From Amblyomma americanum (lineage: Eukaryota; Arthropoda; Arachnida; Ixodida; Ixodidae), in contig NC_135498.1 in NCBI RefSeq assembly GCF_052857255.1, forward strand, positions 89,322,257-89,386,256: a stretch of 64,000 nt of DNA, in the 5' to 3' direction. Within the stretch, counting starts at the first letter, position 1. Each line of letters starts with the position of its first letter. A program made the translations under genes and the position numbers. The notes beneath the pieces were generated by a model that saw only the letters and a program-made list of their open reading frames with translations, ran no database searches and was not told the origin of the DNA. Below are positions 63,142 through 64,000 of the stretch, piece after piece.

Positions 63142-63815
63142 CACAAAGCGTTTTTCGGGGGACGCAAACACGGCCAAGTTCAAGGAATAGTTACCGCCTC
63201 TAACCCGAATTACAGTGACAGCGTCAGTAGCATGCAGTGTTCATTTTTTGAGTCTACGTCGGTAAGCCTCAATGTCGGACGAACGCAGCAAGTTTGGACA
63301 ATGAGATCTTTGAGCTTGCTATGTCTGGCTGTGCAGCGCGTCTGCGACCAGCGTTTCTCTCCCAACGTCAAACAGAAGAGTTATCGCTCCCCCTCCGCCT
63401 TCTCCCCAAGCACCTACTCCGCTCGGATCATGGCAACACCATCTAGATTCAAGGCCTTGGCACTGCAACCGTGATGCTGTCATGAGGTGGTGTACCTATA
63501 CACTTCGCATTCCAGTGTGGCCCCGTTCGAGCTATGCTCACCGTTCCGGCGGCGTTCCCACAGCGCTTGCCGCCCAGCGGCACCCGTGGCCTCAAACAAA
63601 CCACTTCACAGTGACGCAAAATTGCATCATTATGCACAATGGTGATGCAGCTAGAAATTCTGAAGCTACGGTTCACGCGAATTTCACCATCGATCGTCCG
63701 CACGCGGCAATGAGATGTGTAGTGCTTGACTTTGTGTAAAGTCAGCATTAATTTTGCGCCATATCATTTTCGATTACGCGCAACTCTGATTACATTGTTT
63801 GGTTTTAGAACGCTA
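63142..63815 (+). repeat. Unidentified dispersed repeat, copy B, right part
   Basis: Resumes copy B after the nest: CACAAAGCGTTTTTCGGGG, AGCGTCAGTAGCATGCAGTG, GCCTCAATGTCGGACGAACG, TCCGCCTTCTCCCCAAGC, GTGGCCCCGTTCGAGC, ATTATGCACAATGG and TTTTCGATTACGCGC align with 55787-56485. Its first 11 bp (63142-63152) are the right copy of the outer SINE target duplication. Confidence 0.8.
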
Positions 63816-63847
63816 GGAAAAAACTGTTCAAAGAACAAGAAAAAAAA

Positions 63848-63895
63848 TATGAGACAGATACTGCAGTTATTCGTTCCCGAAAAACCAATTTTCAA
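63848..63895 (+). mobile_element. SINE-1 tail fragment
   Basis: ATGAGACAGATACTGCAG, then CCCGAAAAACCAATTTTC, matches the last part of the SINE-1 tail. Confidence 0.6.
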
Positions 63896-64000
63896 CTTTT
63901 GATGGTATAGACGTGCAGCTTTCTCGGGCAAAGACTGAAAATTCGAAAATTGTGAGACATTGTTATAGAAATATTGAGGGTAATGGTTCATTATTCTGGT

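Overview
The window is eukaryotic and reads as intergenic or intronic DNA of a hard tick (Ixodidae). It carries many tRNA-derived SINEs of the tick Ruka type: a head with A and B boxes, a body containing CAGGTGGTCGAAATT, and a tail ending near GACGTTAAACC. It also carries several I-group LINEs with an RNase H domain, RTE-clade LINE ends and a Ty3/Gypsy element with integrase ahead of reverse transcriptase. I cannot name the genus. I found no recognisable host gene exon, no rRNA and no functional tRNA. Essentially all supported coding sequence belongs to mobile elements.

Layout. 1-1160: 3' end of an I-group LINE (RNase H plus zinc motif), cut by the window edge. 2778-3222: long palindromic element abutting a Gypsy Pol C-terminal remnant (3224-3412). 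7120-7365: first copy of a second tRNA-like SINE family ('family 2'). About 12505-19073: decayed Gmr1-like LTR retrotransposon with the order LTR, gag, integrase, RT, RNase H, LTR. 19150-19300: three RFX/X-box-like sites. 23925-25150: four more family-2 SINEs in both orientations. 25696-27460: direct repeats and a small MITE. 29836-30075, 40150-40307 and 41180-41500: RTE LINE 3' ends. 32200-34660: 5'-truncated, internally deleted I-group LINE A. 36658-38910: SINE cluster. 41650-47195: near full-length but frameshifted I-group LINE B. 47522-53545: SINEs and a diverged tandem array. 54113-55040: minus-strand promoter-like block. 55600-63815: an unidentified repeat in two copies, the second split by a nest of SINEs and an intact LINE C.

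The most informative block is 57023-63815. An unidentified repeat was interrupted by a Ruka-type SINE (11-bp target-site duplication). A second SINE lies inside that one, and a complete 5.37-kb LINE lies inside the second SINE (12-bp duplication). The LINE has two intact ORFs: a 433-aa protein with three zinc knuckles, and a 1211-aa endonuclease/RT/RNase H polyprotein with all catalytic residues present. They are separated by a TAATCATG stop-start, which suggests termination-reinitiation coupling. LINE machinery of this kind is the likely source of the activity that moves the SINEs, although no shared 3' tail was shown. Long stretches between elements (1.2-2.8 kb, 3.4-7.1 kb, 7.4-12.5 kb, 19.3-23.9 kb and others) hold nothing I can identify.
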